A DNA stretch of 64,000 nucleotides from Tipula vernalis (GCA_958295665.1 OY282558.1:339671106-339735105); one strand, 5' to 3'; numbered from the stretch's first letter, positions 10,905-22,279 are shown. The notes: generated by a model not told the origin, from the sequence alone. Made by a program: numbers and translations.

Positions 10905-12031
10905 AATAATTTAAATTAAAATCTGTACTTTTTTAAAAAAAATTTACTAGCTATTTGATTGGATTAAAATTGAAATAAATTTCGATTTAACCAAAAATGT
11001 CGCCATCAAAATTTTTTTTTTGATTTTTCTGCGTGAAATAAAATACCACAACAGCTGAGGTTACTCGATTCATTCCCCGTTTCATTTTTTTTACGCACGT
11101 TTTTATTCAGTAAATTTATCATATGAAGCTGCGAAGGAACCAAGTAGCCTGTGCGAGTTTAAATATTCTGCTGGAAAATTTTCAGCACGCAACCATTCTA
11201 CGTACTCTATTTCATAAACAAATTTCCCCTTCCAAATAAAATTCTTTTGTTTTGCATATAAAATATTTTTTCCTACAATCGCCGTGAAAAGCAGGCTTTT
11301 TTTCTCTGTTTTCAAAGCCCAAAGTGTCTGTTTTTTTGACAGTTAATAAACAAATTACATTGTCACACCTTTCTCTTAGAAACGTGTGACAAAACTTGAA
11401 ACCGCACGCAATTTTTAAGAAAGACTAATGTTTGTATAAAACATCAAACCAAATTTTTGTTTTTCTTTATGAAAAATAAAAAAAATCTTTGACTACTCGA
11501 TTGAACAAAATGGCTGTCCTAAAATAAAATCGTATTGTCAGTATAGTAAATTTTACTACAAAATTATCTTTTTATTATATTTTTTAAAATGATTGTAGGA
11601 AAAATAAAGTGTGAAACACGTCCGCAAAGTTGTTTGTCACGCTCGAAAGGTTGCTGGCCTCCGTCCCGTCGGCCAGCAATTTCCTTTCTCGCGTGACCAA
11701 CTGGCACTTTGCGCTCTTGATACACAAATAACTATTAATCTGCTGAAAATTTTTCATCAGAAAATGGTCGTAAACTCGCACTGAAGAATATTTACGTAAT
11801 CTCGCAGTAAATTACATTCGATACTGTTCAACATTTTTCAGCAGAATATTTAACATAACGTAAACTCGCAGGCAACGGACGGTTGTATTTTTTTTTCGAA
11901 CAGGAAAGTCAAAAATAATTTTTGGTGAAGACATTTTTTGTTAAATCGAAATTTAATTTAATTTGAATTTTAATCCAATCAAATAGTGAATTTTATAGTA
12001 AAAAATTTAAAAGTATAGATTTTAATTTATC
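10905..12031. mobile_element. Foldback (long inverted repeat) element
   Basis: The ends are inverted copies of each other. 10905-11065 reads into the element with CTATTTGATTGGATTAAAAT and then TTTCGATTTAAC, and the reverse complement of about 12031-11880 repeats these in the same order. Inner parts also pair: GTGCGAGTTTAAATATTCTG at about 11150 matches the complement of about 11870-11830. No coding sequence is present. This is the architecture of a non-autonomous foldback transposon. Its superfamily is unknown and no target duplication could be assigned. Confidence 0.6.
11633..11700. repeat. Strong hairpin inside the foldback element
   Basis: Near-palindrome: left arm 11633-11659 and right arm 11671-11700 pair through GTCACGC, GAAAGG and TTGCTGGCC around an 11-base loop (11660-11670). 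It is notably more GC-rich than its surroundings, and weaker pairing (CGCAAAGT) continues outside the arms. Confidence 0.7.
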
Positions 12032-12039
12032 CAAGTGAA

Positions 12040-12785
12040 AAACCTTTAATTTAACATGTACATGTGTGCGAGGGTTGTATTTTGTGTTGAGATCACGACA
12101 AAGTGATGCATTTCGAATCAAGATTTAACGCTAAAAACATCAACAAAAACTCCTTCCAGAGTTAAGGAAAGAAAAGCAAGGGTTGCTTCTTGGAAAAGTA
12201 TTTATATATTTTATATAGTTGTTGGAATTGATTGGAAGTGATTTGATTTTGTGAATGTGTTACAATTTGTCTCAAGTCACTGTTTATTTTTATTTAAGAA
12301 CATTTGTTTCAATTATTTTGACGTTAAGTTAATTACATGTAAGAATAACAGGTAAACGCATGTTTAAATTTAATAGCATATGTTTGGCTTAATGTGTTTT
12401 ATAAGGAGCAATTATTTGGAGGGGGTCAATGAATAAAAATCAATTTATTGTTGAATAGCTCTTTCAGATAATGTCGATTCCCTCCTTGCTGACAAACGAT
12501 TATTTTCCTTCTCTACATTTTCGGAAGAATTGATTAACGCTTGGGTGTGCACTCCAAATCAGCATTTCAGTTTAATTTTATATTTATGTTGATTAACAAT
12601 TCAAAAACCTGAAATCGTGACAAAATGATAGTCAGATCACTTTCGTAACCTAAACTAAAAAAATCAAACAATGAAATTTTACGTTTAATATATTAACCTT
12701 AACTGTTCAATTTAGAGATATTAGAGATGCTGCTTAAAACAAGTCAATTAAATTTAATATATATTTTCCTAATGGCTGGTTCTTA
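12040..12785. other. AT-rich non-coding stretch
   Basis: No open frame of interest, no repeat seen elsewhere in the window, and no splice-bounded exon recognised. Confidence 0.5.
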
Positions 12786-12789
12786 ATAT

Positions 12790-13035
12790 TTCCTCTAGTC
12801 TGCGGGCGCAGCCAATAAAACTAATTCTTTATATTTATTTCGACGTTTCGATAAAATTATTATCTTCTTCAGGTCTACACGGTTTTAACAATACATACAT
12901 ACAAGTTTTTATTAAAATATGTAGGAATTACTACGCCATATTCTAACATATACATATATACATTTGAAGAGTATTTCTTGTCATACCCGAACTTGTAAAC
13001 ACAAAATAAAATTTTTTCAACAAACGATAAATTGA
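12790..13035 (-). repeat. Left inverted terminal repeat of PLE copy D
   Basis: Its reverse complement matches 14545-14806 with scattered substitutions and small indels. It contains the minus-strand hammerhead-like motif at 12845-12872 and lies beyond the 3' end of the coding remnant. Confidence 0.75.
12845..12872 (-). ncRNA. Hammerhead-ribozyme-like motif
   Basis: Minus strand: CTGAAGAA (12872-12865), stem GATAA (12864-12860), loop, stem TTATC (12854-12850), then GAAAC (12849-12845). This is the strand order of a hammerhead core, CUGANGA - helix II - GAAA, with one extra A before helix II. Hammerhead motifs are established in Penelope-element terminal repeats. Helices I and III are very short or absent here, so self-cleavage is uncertain. 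Confidence 0.4.
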
Positions 13036-13129
13036 TTCAAATTGGACGACTACAATCAAAATATTTTTAGTAAACAAACTTTTTGAATTTTGAATTTCAA
13101 GAATCTACAAACGATTTATATTTTGGGAA

Positions 13130-14531
13130 TTTATAGATATAAAATCAATGATGCCAGAATAAATTTGGTTAAGATCGTCAGTATCACTCTTTTTTTTGAC
13201 AACAATTTCATGATTACCAATAATGTGAGCCATTTCCAAAAATAAACGATTTTTATACAATTTTTCACTATCCAAAATTTTTACCTGATCAAATTTAAAT
13301 GTGTGTCCAGTATCAGAGGAATGCTAGCATAATTTAGTAGCTTGAGAATTTCTGATAGGTGGTTTGACGTCCGATTTATGTTGTGAAACTCGATTTTTTA
13401 ATAATTGTTTTGTGGTACCGATGTATTTCAAATGGCAATGGTTGCATGGAATTAAATATACAATATTCGAACGATTTAATTTAGGTGTGATAGCCGCTGA
13501 AAATATAATTTTACAATTTATATTGAATTTGCGCAATGTGTTGGAAATTTGGTCACTGAGATTTTTAATGTAAAAAATTGATTTATATATTAAATTTTGA
13601 TGAACATTGTTACTGGTACCGACCATACTAACAATTTGCCCACTATTAGTTTGATCAAACTGATTGATTAATTTGTTGATCAAATATTGCGGGCATTTAT
13701 TATTGATCAGATAATTCCTTATAATTTGATTGGTATCAATTGTGACATCTGTGGTTAATTGACCGGACGATAAATTTTTCGCGTACCAAATAGTATCAAT
13801 TTGACCGTTATTCTTCCGAACTAATATTGTATCCAAAAAATGTAATTTATTATCCCTTCCATTTCTAAAGTAAATTCTAAACCAAAACCATTAAATTTTG
13901 AAAGTTAAGACGGTGTCAAGTAGCACTTCCATTACGACATCAGCCACTACTGGAGATAGAGGCAAACCCATTGCAACGCCATTTATTTGTTTAAAGTAGC
14001 TGTTAAACAGGCTGAAATATACTGAGTTTAAACAAAATTCTAGAGTATTTAGAAATTTTATTTTGGGTATTCTTGTATGTGGTTCTATCATTGGCCATCT
14101 ATCTGAAATTGTTTCTACAGCCAAATCAATCTTAATGTTGGTGAACAAGGAAACTACGTCCAAGCTTATTAATACATATTGATTTGGAATATTTTGTTGT
14201 TTTACGAAATCTACTAATTCGTACGAATTCTTACAATTTTTCCTCCGATTTTCAATTGAACTTTTCAACGTTTCCGCTAAATATTTTGATGTTTTATATG
14301 TAGAGCTATTTATGAAACATACAATAGGCCAAGTGGATGATCCGGTTTATGTATTTTGGGAAGTTTGTACAATTGAGGTACAACTGAAGAGTAGGTCGTA
14401 AGCTTGATCTTAGTATCCCGGTCAATATGATTGCCTAAACGTAAATTTTTAATTTTGTTGTTGTTCAAATTTTGTAGTGGAAGTGTGGGGTCCCTGTTTA
14501 ATGTTTTGTATATATTTTGATAGCTCACCAA
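13130..14531 (-). pseudogene. Penelope RT / GIY-YIG pseudogene (copy D)
   Basis: Frames 14531-14310 (PQLYKLPKIHKPD), 14268-13891 (LISLDVVSLFTNIKID with the first catalytic Asp; GVAMGLPLSPVVADVVME) and 13836-13324 (TILVRKNNGQIDTIWYAKN, then GIY-YIG sequence NIVYLIPCNHCHLKYIGTTK, VSQHKSDVK). An in-frame stop at about 13324 is followed by HSSDTGHTF and LFLEMAHI as far as about 13130. The YVDD segment expected between VVMEVLLD and FLDTILV is deleted (about 13890-13860), so the polymerase active site is lost. The GIY-YIG nuclease is the best preserved part. Confidence 0.85.
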
Positions 14532-14544
14532 ATTTTTAATTTTG

Positions 14545-14806
14545 TCCGCAATTTGTCGTTTGTTGAAAACAAAATTTATTTTTTGTTTACAAGTTCGGGT
14601 TATGACAAGAAATACTCTTCAAATTTATATATATATTTAACGGTAAGTCAGACAGAGTATGACATGGTAATTCCCATGTATTTTAATAAAAATTTGTATG
14701 TATTGTTTAAACCGTGAAGACCTGAAGAAGATAATAAATTTATCGAAACGTCAAAATAAATATGAAGAATTAGTTTTATTGGCTACTAAACCCGAAGACT
14801 AGATGA
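14545..14806 (+). repeat. Right inverted terminal repeat of PLE copy D
   Basis: Inverted partner of 12790-13035. Its inner part overlaps the start region of the coding remnant. It contains a plus-strand hammerhead-like motif. Confidence 0.75.
14722..14749 (+). ncRNA. Hammerhead-ribozyme-like motif
   Basis: CTGAAGAA (14722-14729), stem GATAA (14730-14734), five-base loop, stem TTATC (14740-14744), GAAAC (14745-14749). Same architecture as the motif in the left repeat and as the one at 63079-63101, which has a different stem sequence. Preservation of the pairing with differing stems argues for a structured RNA rather than chance. Confidence 0.42.
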
Positions 14807-15765
14807 AACAGTTAAATTTAAACTCCAGAAACTGACTGGTTTAAATTTTTCTTTCAAATAAATATATCAAAACTTGAAAAACCGCAACATTTCGTCTCTC
14901 ACTGCACACCAATATTTTGATTTTAAAAAATACCTCTCCAACTGTACTCCCCAATTAAAATTTGAACCAAATTAATGATGATAATGTATGATAAATTTAT
15001 GTTCTATTTGCCTCTCCCCTTTAACAATAATGTGGCATGGCGCAAACATTTGCACTTAGTGGGCTTAGATCTAACATTTTTCTTTTATAATAGAATTAAA
15101 ATACATTATTATTTGATTTGATATAGGTAGGTAGATCCTGTATTAAATCGGATTATGACATCGTTATATTTAAATGATTATGTTAAAAAAATTAAATCCT
15201 ATTCAGAATGCTATATTCTATTGAGAATCTTTTTTTTTGTTCGCCACCACGACCACATAAAATTAATTACATTAATGCCTGTTGAATTTGAGCAATTTAT
15301 TATAAGATTAAATAAGTATTTCGTTTTTATTTCTCCATATACACGTTCCACAACTACCTACATATGTGTTTCCCAAATCCATTTTGTTGTTGGTACTGTA
15401 TTTAAATATTGATCAGAATTTTTAAGTACTTATAACAATAAAATGTATATTTTCTAACAAAATTTCTAAGGTTTCCTTTACTCTAACCTAACTCTTTACT
15501 AAAATTTAGTGATGGGTTTAATGTTTCTGTTACGGTATATGCAAATTGAAATTTTAGTTTTACAATCATTGATTGAATGTTCAAGTTTTGTATTGTTACA
15601 TAATCATATTATGTATACCATATACATATTTTATATGCCATACGAACTTACCTTTAAAACACTATGTACTTATTTAAATATTTACTTATTAAAACTTTTA
15701 AATAAAAATTTAAAAATAAAAACTAATTAAACTTTTTAAAGGATTTTTATATTATTGTGGCAAGC
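14807..15765. other. AT-rich non-coding stretch
   Basis: Two short plus frames (15155-15412 and 15509-15730) are rich in Tyr, Ile, Leu and Phe, with no family features. No repeats or exon structure recognised. Confidence 0.5.
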
Positions 15766-15769
15766 CTGA

Positions 15770-16830
15770 CAAAACTTAGGTTCGGCATTCTCCATCAATT
15801 TTAAACTATAACTTGATACGTCGTACAACATCCGAATTTGCCTCAAGTGCTCGAACTTCCTCGGTTTTTTTTTGCAGTTATTAGAAGTCCCAAACGACCG
15901 AAAACATGCATGCGAACAAGTAACGAGCAGATTTAAGTTTGTACAGACTTCGTCAAACTTAATTTCAACTCCAAATACCCCTCGAGCGGGTATCTATGTA
16001 CCATCATATGCACGCATAACTTGGTTAGTGGATTGATAGGACGGTTTCACTAATTATTTGTAGCCGGTCGCGCTAATCATAGAACAAGTAGTACCTGTAT
16101 CTACCAGAAATTACATGTTTTTTCCATTCATTATTACGTCTATCATCACGTTCCGGTTAGTTATAGTAACCTCAGCTAAAAGGACTTGCTCTGCGACCTC
16201 TAAGGTTCCGATGTACTCTGATTTTTTTTTCTCTGGTTCGTCCTGCTGTTTATTCATAAAATGAGATTGGCAAAAAGATTATACATATATGGACTAGCTT
16301 CCTCTTGGTCGCTTGTGCTCTACTCACTGTCTTACATGTGCTGTCGTACATGTCTGCTAAAGTAAGAACAGCCGACAATGGCGGATTCTTCTTCTGAAGA
16401 GCAGTGGTCCTAACTGAATCGTGGAGTGTCTTCAGGACAATAGCTCTCTGATCATTTCATATACATATGTTTGTCAGTCAACACATGGGTACCCGATTTG
16501 AAATGATCACTTAATTTATTTAGTAACTCTTTATAGGTTTAGTTACCGATATTCTCTGGCCCAAAAAGTTTTTGGAACAACGGGTAAGTGTCTGTTCCAA
16601 CCCCAATACAATCGAAACATACGGCTTTAAAGTGCATCCGACATGTCATCCACACGAAAGTCATCCACAGTAAATACTTCATGTAGAGTGTCGACTTATG
16701 TGTGGCAACCTCCAGTAACTCTTTATGTTTGTCCATTAGCTCGCGCACTATCTTTGCTTGATCATCTATAACCTTGGTGATAAGCTTTTCTACCGTAGCC
16801 GCATTCATTTTTACTCGTCGCCACATTTTT
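15770..16830 (-). pseudogene. Gypsy-type gag and protease remnant
   Basis: The minus frame 16826-16539 starts MWRRVKMNAATVEKLITKVI with a helical KHKELLEVATHKS segment, then YPLFQKLFGPENIGN, like the N-terminal gag region of Gypsy elements. Downstream, through frameshifts, sits a helical gag segment (VLKTLHDSVRTTALQ, LTLADMYDSTCKTV). At about 16130-16060 follows a retropepsin motif, FLVDTGTTCSMIS, with the catalytic DTG. No RT or integrase and no LTRs were found beside it. It is a decayed internal fragment; the family assignment beyond Gypsy-like is uncertain. Confidence 0.6.
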
Positions 16831-17039
16831 GTTTAAATACAAGTGCTCGTAGCAGACAAAAATCTGCTAAAGCACCATGCAAAATTTAATAAAATTACGA
16901 GCACCTAATATTTAGGTAATTATCGCAAATTTTATTTATTAGAAGCGCATTGCACAACATTTTACAACGAACTGCCGATCACAAAAAAAAAAAAATTGAA
17001 TTTATTAGAAAAATAAAGGCTACGTTACGTTATTAGAAA

Positions 17040-17600
17040 AATAAAGGCTTGTTTTAAAGGCTGCTTCATCAAGTAATCCAGCCAAGTCATTTTGTAAGAA
17101 ACTTAGATAGGCTTCCGCTTTTATCCGACGTATGGTAGTTCAAATGGGCCAATCAATTTTCCATCAACTATTCCCGCCCATATGTACACTCCAAACAGGT
17201 GTTGGAAAAGACTATGCCGCACAACTTTTGAATTTATAAGGTCACAATAATGCAAATTGTGGATGTTAAATATGCTTATCTTTTTAAAGCATGTTTCGTC
17301 GCCCCATAAAATGTTGTTAAACAATTACGAATTTTCTTGGTTGTAGCGCAACATTTCTCGACAAAATTGCACCCTTTTTCATGATCAGCGGGTAAAAGGT
17401 CATGGACACATTGTACATGATAAGGGGTGCAACTGATTCCTTTTCAAAATTCGATGCACCGTGGACCTTTGTACTCCCGAACTTCTTGATAAGCAACGAA
17501 CCGAATATCTATGGGTGATACAGATTTTTAAAGTTCATATAGAGCAGATTTAGGAGATAATCGTGAACCGTACTTTACTCATGCTTATTTTGCATTCAGA
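17040..17600 (-). pseudogene. Tc1/mariner-superfamily transposase fragment
   Basis: Minus-strand translation gives STVHRILKRNQLHP and VQFCREMLRYNQEN, then the frame 17324-17121 with LWGDETCFKKISIFNIHN, LFGVYIWAGIVDGKLIGPF. The order (HTH end, HPY-type segment, W/F-x-DE with a catalytic Asp, then IWAGI...GP) is that of arthropod IS630/Tc1-like transposases. A stop and at least one shift break it, and the C-terminal catalytic residue is missing. Confidence 0.65.
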
Positions 17601-17899
17601 TTTATTTTCAAAGGTTTATCCACCAAACCGAAATTAGCGTAACATATTGACGTTTTAGACCAAAAATGTAACTAAATGTAAATACTGAACAAACAATAGC
17701 GACCATTTCAGTCCAATGTCAGCTACTTTTTTATTTCGAACAATCTTAGGCTTTTCCAAAAAACTGTGTATAACGTGCAACATTTTAATAGACACTATTA
17801 AGCTCTCATAAAACCTAGACCAGCGAACAGGAACCACATCTTGTGGTTTTATATCTGACATTTCACAACTAAATGTTCCAAATATATCCCAAATATTTT

Positions 17900-18601
17900 G
17901 GGTGAATGTGTGAAACGTGCAAAAACTGGGAAAATTTGTTCCGCATAAACTGAATGGAAGATAACAGAAAAATCGAAAAACCACTTGCGAAATGTTGCCC
18001 GCCAGATACAAAAAAAATCATTTCGCAATCGAATTGTGACTGGCGATGAAAAATGGATCTATTTTGAAAATCCAAAGCGCATAAAGTCTTGGCTTGAACC
18101 AGGACAACCATCGATATCGACTGCAAGGCCAAATCGCTTCTGAAGAGGAAAGTATGATTGAAGACAGAAAAGTGTGACAGAAGAGTGTAATTTATTTTCA
18201 GCCGTTAAAACTGCAAAAACCGTGAAACCGTAAATACTAAACGCTACCAACAACAAATGATCAATTTGAATTGAGCTTTGCATCAGTAACGACCAGAATA
18301 TCATAAAAGGAAACACAAAGTGATTTTGTTTTATGATAATGCACCATCACACAAAGCAAATCCGGTCAAGGAAACGTTGGAAGCACTTAATTGGGAAATA
18401 GTTTCACATTCGGCTTACTCGCCAGATTATTACTTGGGGCACGGGGTTTCTGGGGAGCACTTCACTTCATACGAAAATGTGCGAAAATGGCTCGATAACT
18501 GGTTTGCCTCAAAAGAAGAAAGGTTTTTTTGGCGTTGCATCCAAGCATTGCCAGAAAGATGGGAAACATGTTTAACTAATAATGGGCAATACTTTGAATA
18601 A
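17900..18601 (+). pseudogene. mariner transposase remnant
   Basis: Plus strand: RNRIVTGDEKWIYFENPKR (about 18025-18078) contains the first catalytic Asp of the mariner DD34D triad, followed by KSWLEPGQPS. After a scrambled middle section come LFYDNAPSHKANPVKETLEA (second Asp), WEIVSHSAYSPDY, HFTSYENVRKWLDNWFASK and WETCLTNNGQYFE with a stop at 18601. The last part is an open 93-codon frame from 18320; the third Asp motif (APSDYHLF) is damaged to YYLGHG. Terminal repeats were not identified. Confidence 0.8.
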
Positions 18602-18930
18602 ACTACTTCTAACCATTATCATATGATGAACGTGTATTTTTTACTAAAAAATTCCAGTTTCATATTTATACACCTGCTATATGAACGTCGATTAAGAAAA
18701 TCGTTTTCATTTTATACAATTTATAAAATTTTGACAACAGCATTCTGGTCAAATTGAAATAAAACTTTACTACAAATCGTGCGGTCACAAAGACAATACA
18801 CATTACATAAGTCATACCCTACTCATAACCCTTGGCAAAATAAACACTCGTCGTACAAATTTAAATTTTTGCAAAATAACGCATAATCGAAGCACTCACT
18901 CTAAAAATGACAACTAAATTGAAACTTACA
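18602..18930. other. Non-coding interval
   Basis: About 330 bases with no coding or repeat signal. It probably includes the 3' untranslated end of the mariner copy. Confidence 0.4.
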
Positions 18931-18935
18931 GTCCA

Positions 18936-19740
18936 ATTCTGACGTTAAGACCCTTAAGACTCTCTTAGCTAAGACCCAGTTTGTAAATTTTTTTTTTTTT
19001 AAGACGAAAGTCTTAATCGGTATTCTGGCGGTGACAGTCTTAATATTATATACTAAAAACTCTCCAAAGATTGTGTAGAGCTGTCAAATGGTATTTTTTC
19101 TCTTTTTCCTAAAATTTTCTGAAATTTTTGAGATATATTTGCGTTTCCTTTTCTTTACTTAAATACCATTTTTATTTATTTAACTTGAACAAATTTATTA
19201 AATTTTCATCCTGTATTCTAATAAATTCAATTTTCATTCTATTTTGTAATCCGTCCATTTTGATTTTTTTTGTACGTGTGTATTCTGTTTGTACACTGCA
19301 ATTTTCTTTGATATAAAAAATATTTTTTTTTATTAGTAATTCCAATAAATTCAGTTTTATAAATTTAAATTATACTTATTGCAATTTTGAAAAAATTTAA
19401 ATAAGTATAATTTAAATTGAAATAAAGAAATTTAAATAAAACATTTTATAATAAAAAATAATAATTTTGAAATACTCATACATATACATGTATGTACATA
19501 TTAAAAATTAAAACCATCCAACATTTCATTGCTCTTTTCTCTCTATACGAGAAACTATTTTTAATTATGACGCTTAAGACCATCAAATGTGTCGATGCTA
19601 CATAAGACCGTGTTTTAAGATCAATGACAGCTATGACTATGTGTAGAATACGAAAAAAGTCTTAGTTAAGACCCGAGTACTAAAATAAAATAAAAGTCTT
19701 ACATAAGACGGTTTTTTAGTCTGTGACTGTGCGTCAGAAT
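18936..19740. mobile_element. MITE candidate with TAAGAC subterminal repeats
   Basis: An 805-bp segment with inverted ends ATTCTGACG (18936-18944) and CGTCAGAAT (19732-19740). Both subterminal zones are crowded with the word TAAGAC or its complement GTCTTA (six on each side: 18950-19045 and 19570-19715), while the middle is plain AT-rich. Clustered subterminal words are typical binding arrays of DNA transposons. No transposase is present. Target duplication was not resolved. Confidence 0.5.
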
Positions 19741-19977
19741 AAGCATGTTAACCTCACGAGGAAACATTTCTTTAACTGTCTATGGTGAATAGTGCAATTA
19801 GTAGTCTTGAAATGAAAAGTCAACATTTAGTCAAAAAATACGACCTGAGGCAGACATCATTAAACCCGTCATACCGACGGCGCCAACTTTGAACATTCGG
19901 TTGCTATCAAATAATTCATGTTGGTCCAACAAGTGAATTAAAGCAAGAACTAAGATTTTCTGAATTTGGAACGTACA

Positions 19978-20165
19978 TATACAGGGTGAGTTTTTTAAAA
20001 AAATGCCAGGCTTTTATCTCGAGAACGGTGCTAGATAGGAGCAAATTACTTTTAATGAAAGTTGTTAACTGTCGAGGAGGACATCGGATGGTGACCTTTA
20101 ATTCAATCTTAACTTCGACCTTCAAGGTCATTTGAAGGTCAAATTGAATTTTTTAAATAGAAATA
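19978..20165 (+). mobile_element. Possible DNA-transposon end (TACAGGGTG type)
   Basis: The segment starts TACAGGGTGAGTTTTTTAAA and contains an ordered, non-AT-rich block (TTATCTCGAGAACGG, GGTCA/TGAAGGTCA words). TACAGGGTG starts are common at ends of insect Tc1-type elements, including the one at 47121. No second terminus was found. Confidence 0.3.
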
Positions 20166-20349
20166 GCTATTTTTGACGCCGGATTCGGAAAGATCGCAAA
20201 ATTATATGTTCAGATAGGAACTTTAGGCTTTTCTTTTGAATGACTTTCAGATATTAATTCAAGGACAAATTACTAAATAATAAGAAATAATCAGCAAATA
20301 ATGAACTTTAATGCGGAATGACTTAATTTAAAGGTGTTGAAACCACTAC

Positions 20350-21900
20350 CTAAATTACCAAGTCAGTATTGTCTTGGTGTATTCCCCATTAAAATTCATG
20401 TGATCATTTAAAGTACTGGGATTTTCTATCGTGTCATCTATTGTATTGTTAGATTGGTGCAAATTACGTGATGAAACCTCGTTAGTTAAAATTTTTTGGG
20501 CATTGTTTGCATTTTCAACCAAGGTTGCCACAATGGCGGTGGTTCGTTGTTCATATTTAAAGAGTCGTTTCACTACAGATTGTTTCAGGCTCATTCATTA
20601 TTTGCTTGCCGATGTCAGTCTTGACGGTGGAGACTAATACCACGTTTACATTATACGTACCTAATAAGTATGTACTTTTTTGCTATTTAATTATTTTTCC
20701 GCTGCAGTTCACATTAGCTTTGCGATTTGTAGTGTGAACGCGTACTATAAAAGTTCGTTGTTTTGACATATAGGTTTCTGTATTCAATTCAGTTTATGTT
20801 TTGTGAATTTCTTCTCAAACTCTATTAGATTTGTCGGCAAATTATTTGATTATCGTAGTTAAACAAAAAAACGTAATAAGTTTTTGTTTTGACAACAAAT
20901 ATACGAATGACATTAACATATAGTTATTAGTTAGAGTTCACATTACAACGTAATATACTAATACTTTTTTGATACATACTTTACCGAAATATCAAAAAAG
21001 TATGTGATAAAATATTTAAATATTTAAATTTGAGTTCACATTACGATACTTTTTTGCTACATACTTTTATTCTACTAATGTAAACGTGGTATAAGGCATT
21101 AAGTTTTAGGACTATTCCGTGTATTAATGGAATTACTAATGATATTGTGACGTACTGGACTCCAGAGATTTCAGTGATTGCATTTTCAAACGGTTCCAGT
21201 ATGTCAACAATGTTATTTAAAATTTCTGCTTCATTTGGTGTTATTTTTATAGCCGCTGATGGTCCATTCTTTAAGGATATTATATAATCGTCCAATCTGC
21301 TTGATTTAAAAAAGGTAATTATCTCCTTCATTCGTTTGATTAATATACACAACTAAATTCAATGTGTGAGCAAAACACGGCATATGTGTAATTTTCAATA
21401 AATTTGAAGCTGCAACGATATTAGCAGCATTATCCGTAACTATTGCTAATACCTTTCCTAAAATTTCCCAATTCTTAATTATATCGAATAGTACATCTTT
21501 CAAATGTTCCGCTGTGTGACTGCCTTCAATTTTTTGAGTTGAAATAATAGCTGACATTAATTTTTTCGAATATATCAAATGACAGGTCACAGTAATGTAC
21601 CATTCGGTTAAAGAGGATGTCCAAGCACCCGTTGTTAATGCACAAGATTCGACATTTTGTAGCATCCCATGTAAAATTGTCCTTGCATTTTGATATGCAT
21701 TCGGTAGCAAAACATCGCTTAGATGTTTACGAGACGGTAGTTTAAATTTGTTGTTCAATTCCTTTACAAATGCTCTGAAACCTGAAAATTCAGATTACTA
21801 TACTAAACAGCTGGTTTTGCTGATTGTACGATAAAGGTATAGGCTCATTTTGCCACTTAGGTTTGTGCGCTCTTTTCATTTGATCAATGAGATTACTAGT
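20350..21900 (-). pseudogene. hAT-family transposase pseudogene, split by a MITE
   Basis: Frame 21758-21306 reads NNKFKLPSRKHLSDVLLPNA, TGAWTSSLTEWYITVTCHLI (hAT catalytic-region motif with the first Asp position replaced by Gly-Ala in TGAW), VLAIVTDNAANIVAASN with the conserved TDNAxN motif, and MPCFAHTLNLVV. Frame 21352-21041 continues with DILEPFENAITEISGVQYVT. The MITE at 20638-21091 then interrupts, and 20594-20355 gives TAIVATLVENA, the IATLLDPRFK-equivalent. A BED-type upstream part (21765-21900) is eroded. These ZBED-like hAT proteins cut and paste DNA; this copy is broken by shifts and the insertion. Confidence 0.8.
20638..21091. mobile_element. 454-bp MITE with TAA target duplication
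   Basis: Ends TACCACGTTTACATTA (20638-20653) and its exact inverse (21076-21091), flanked by TAA at 20635-20637 and 21092-21094. A 3-bp TAA duplication is the PIF/Harbinger signature. The interior holds several ACATACTTTT and TTCACATTA words in both orientations. It sits inside the hAT transposase reading frame. Confidence 0.8.
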
Positions 21901-22279
21901 GTTCCCACTTATTTTAAAATCATTTCTGCATATATGTATTACAATTAGCTAGTGGTCTCCTAGAACTGCTTTTTGAAAAAAAAACTTCAAACTTTTGATT
22001 TTTTGTTCGGTGACATTTATGAATGTGAAAAGGCTAAAAAACAACTGAATTGTTCAAAAAATATGCTTTTTGTACCAAATTTTCCAGTTTAACCGACGAA
22101 GTAAATAACTGAATAGGCCAAACGTTTATATTTCTGTATTTTAGAATACATTTTTACACAAATCAAAAGTGTACAAGGAACACATGATTTTGGTTTTGTT
22201 TTTTGTTTCTAGAAGATATATCGATTGCACAGACAATGGCGCAGGAATTTTTAGGAATAACGGTAAAAACGATAAGTGT
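21901..22279. other. Non-coding interval
   Basis: No coding family, repeat or structural feature recognised. Confidence 0.4.

Larger units (their letters stand above)
12790..14806 (-). mobile_element. Penelope-like element copy D with inverted terminal repeats
   Basis: A PLE coding remnant on the minus strand (about 14531-13130) is flanked by two inverted copies of a ~245-260 bp sequence (12790-13035 and 14545-14806). The shared blocks, in order from the outside, are TTATTGGCT, TTCATCTTTA-like AT sequence, a hammerhead-like motif, CGGTTTAAAC-like sequence, GAAGAGTATTTCTTGTCATA-like sequence and CAACAAACGA. Penelope elements are known to carry terminal repeats in either direct or inverted orientation. 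Target duplication could not be assigned. The coding frame is broken, so the copy is not autonomous. Confidence 0.75.

Noticed and set aside
15155..15730. Two short plus frames as small genes
   Set aside because: Amino-acid content follows base composition and no domain or conserved start context was seen.
17655..18316. Open minus-strand frames of 85-118 codons
   Set aside because: They lie opposite or beside the plus-strand mariner remnant, which carries the recognisable catalytic motifs; the minus frames have none.
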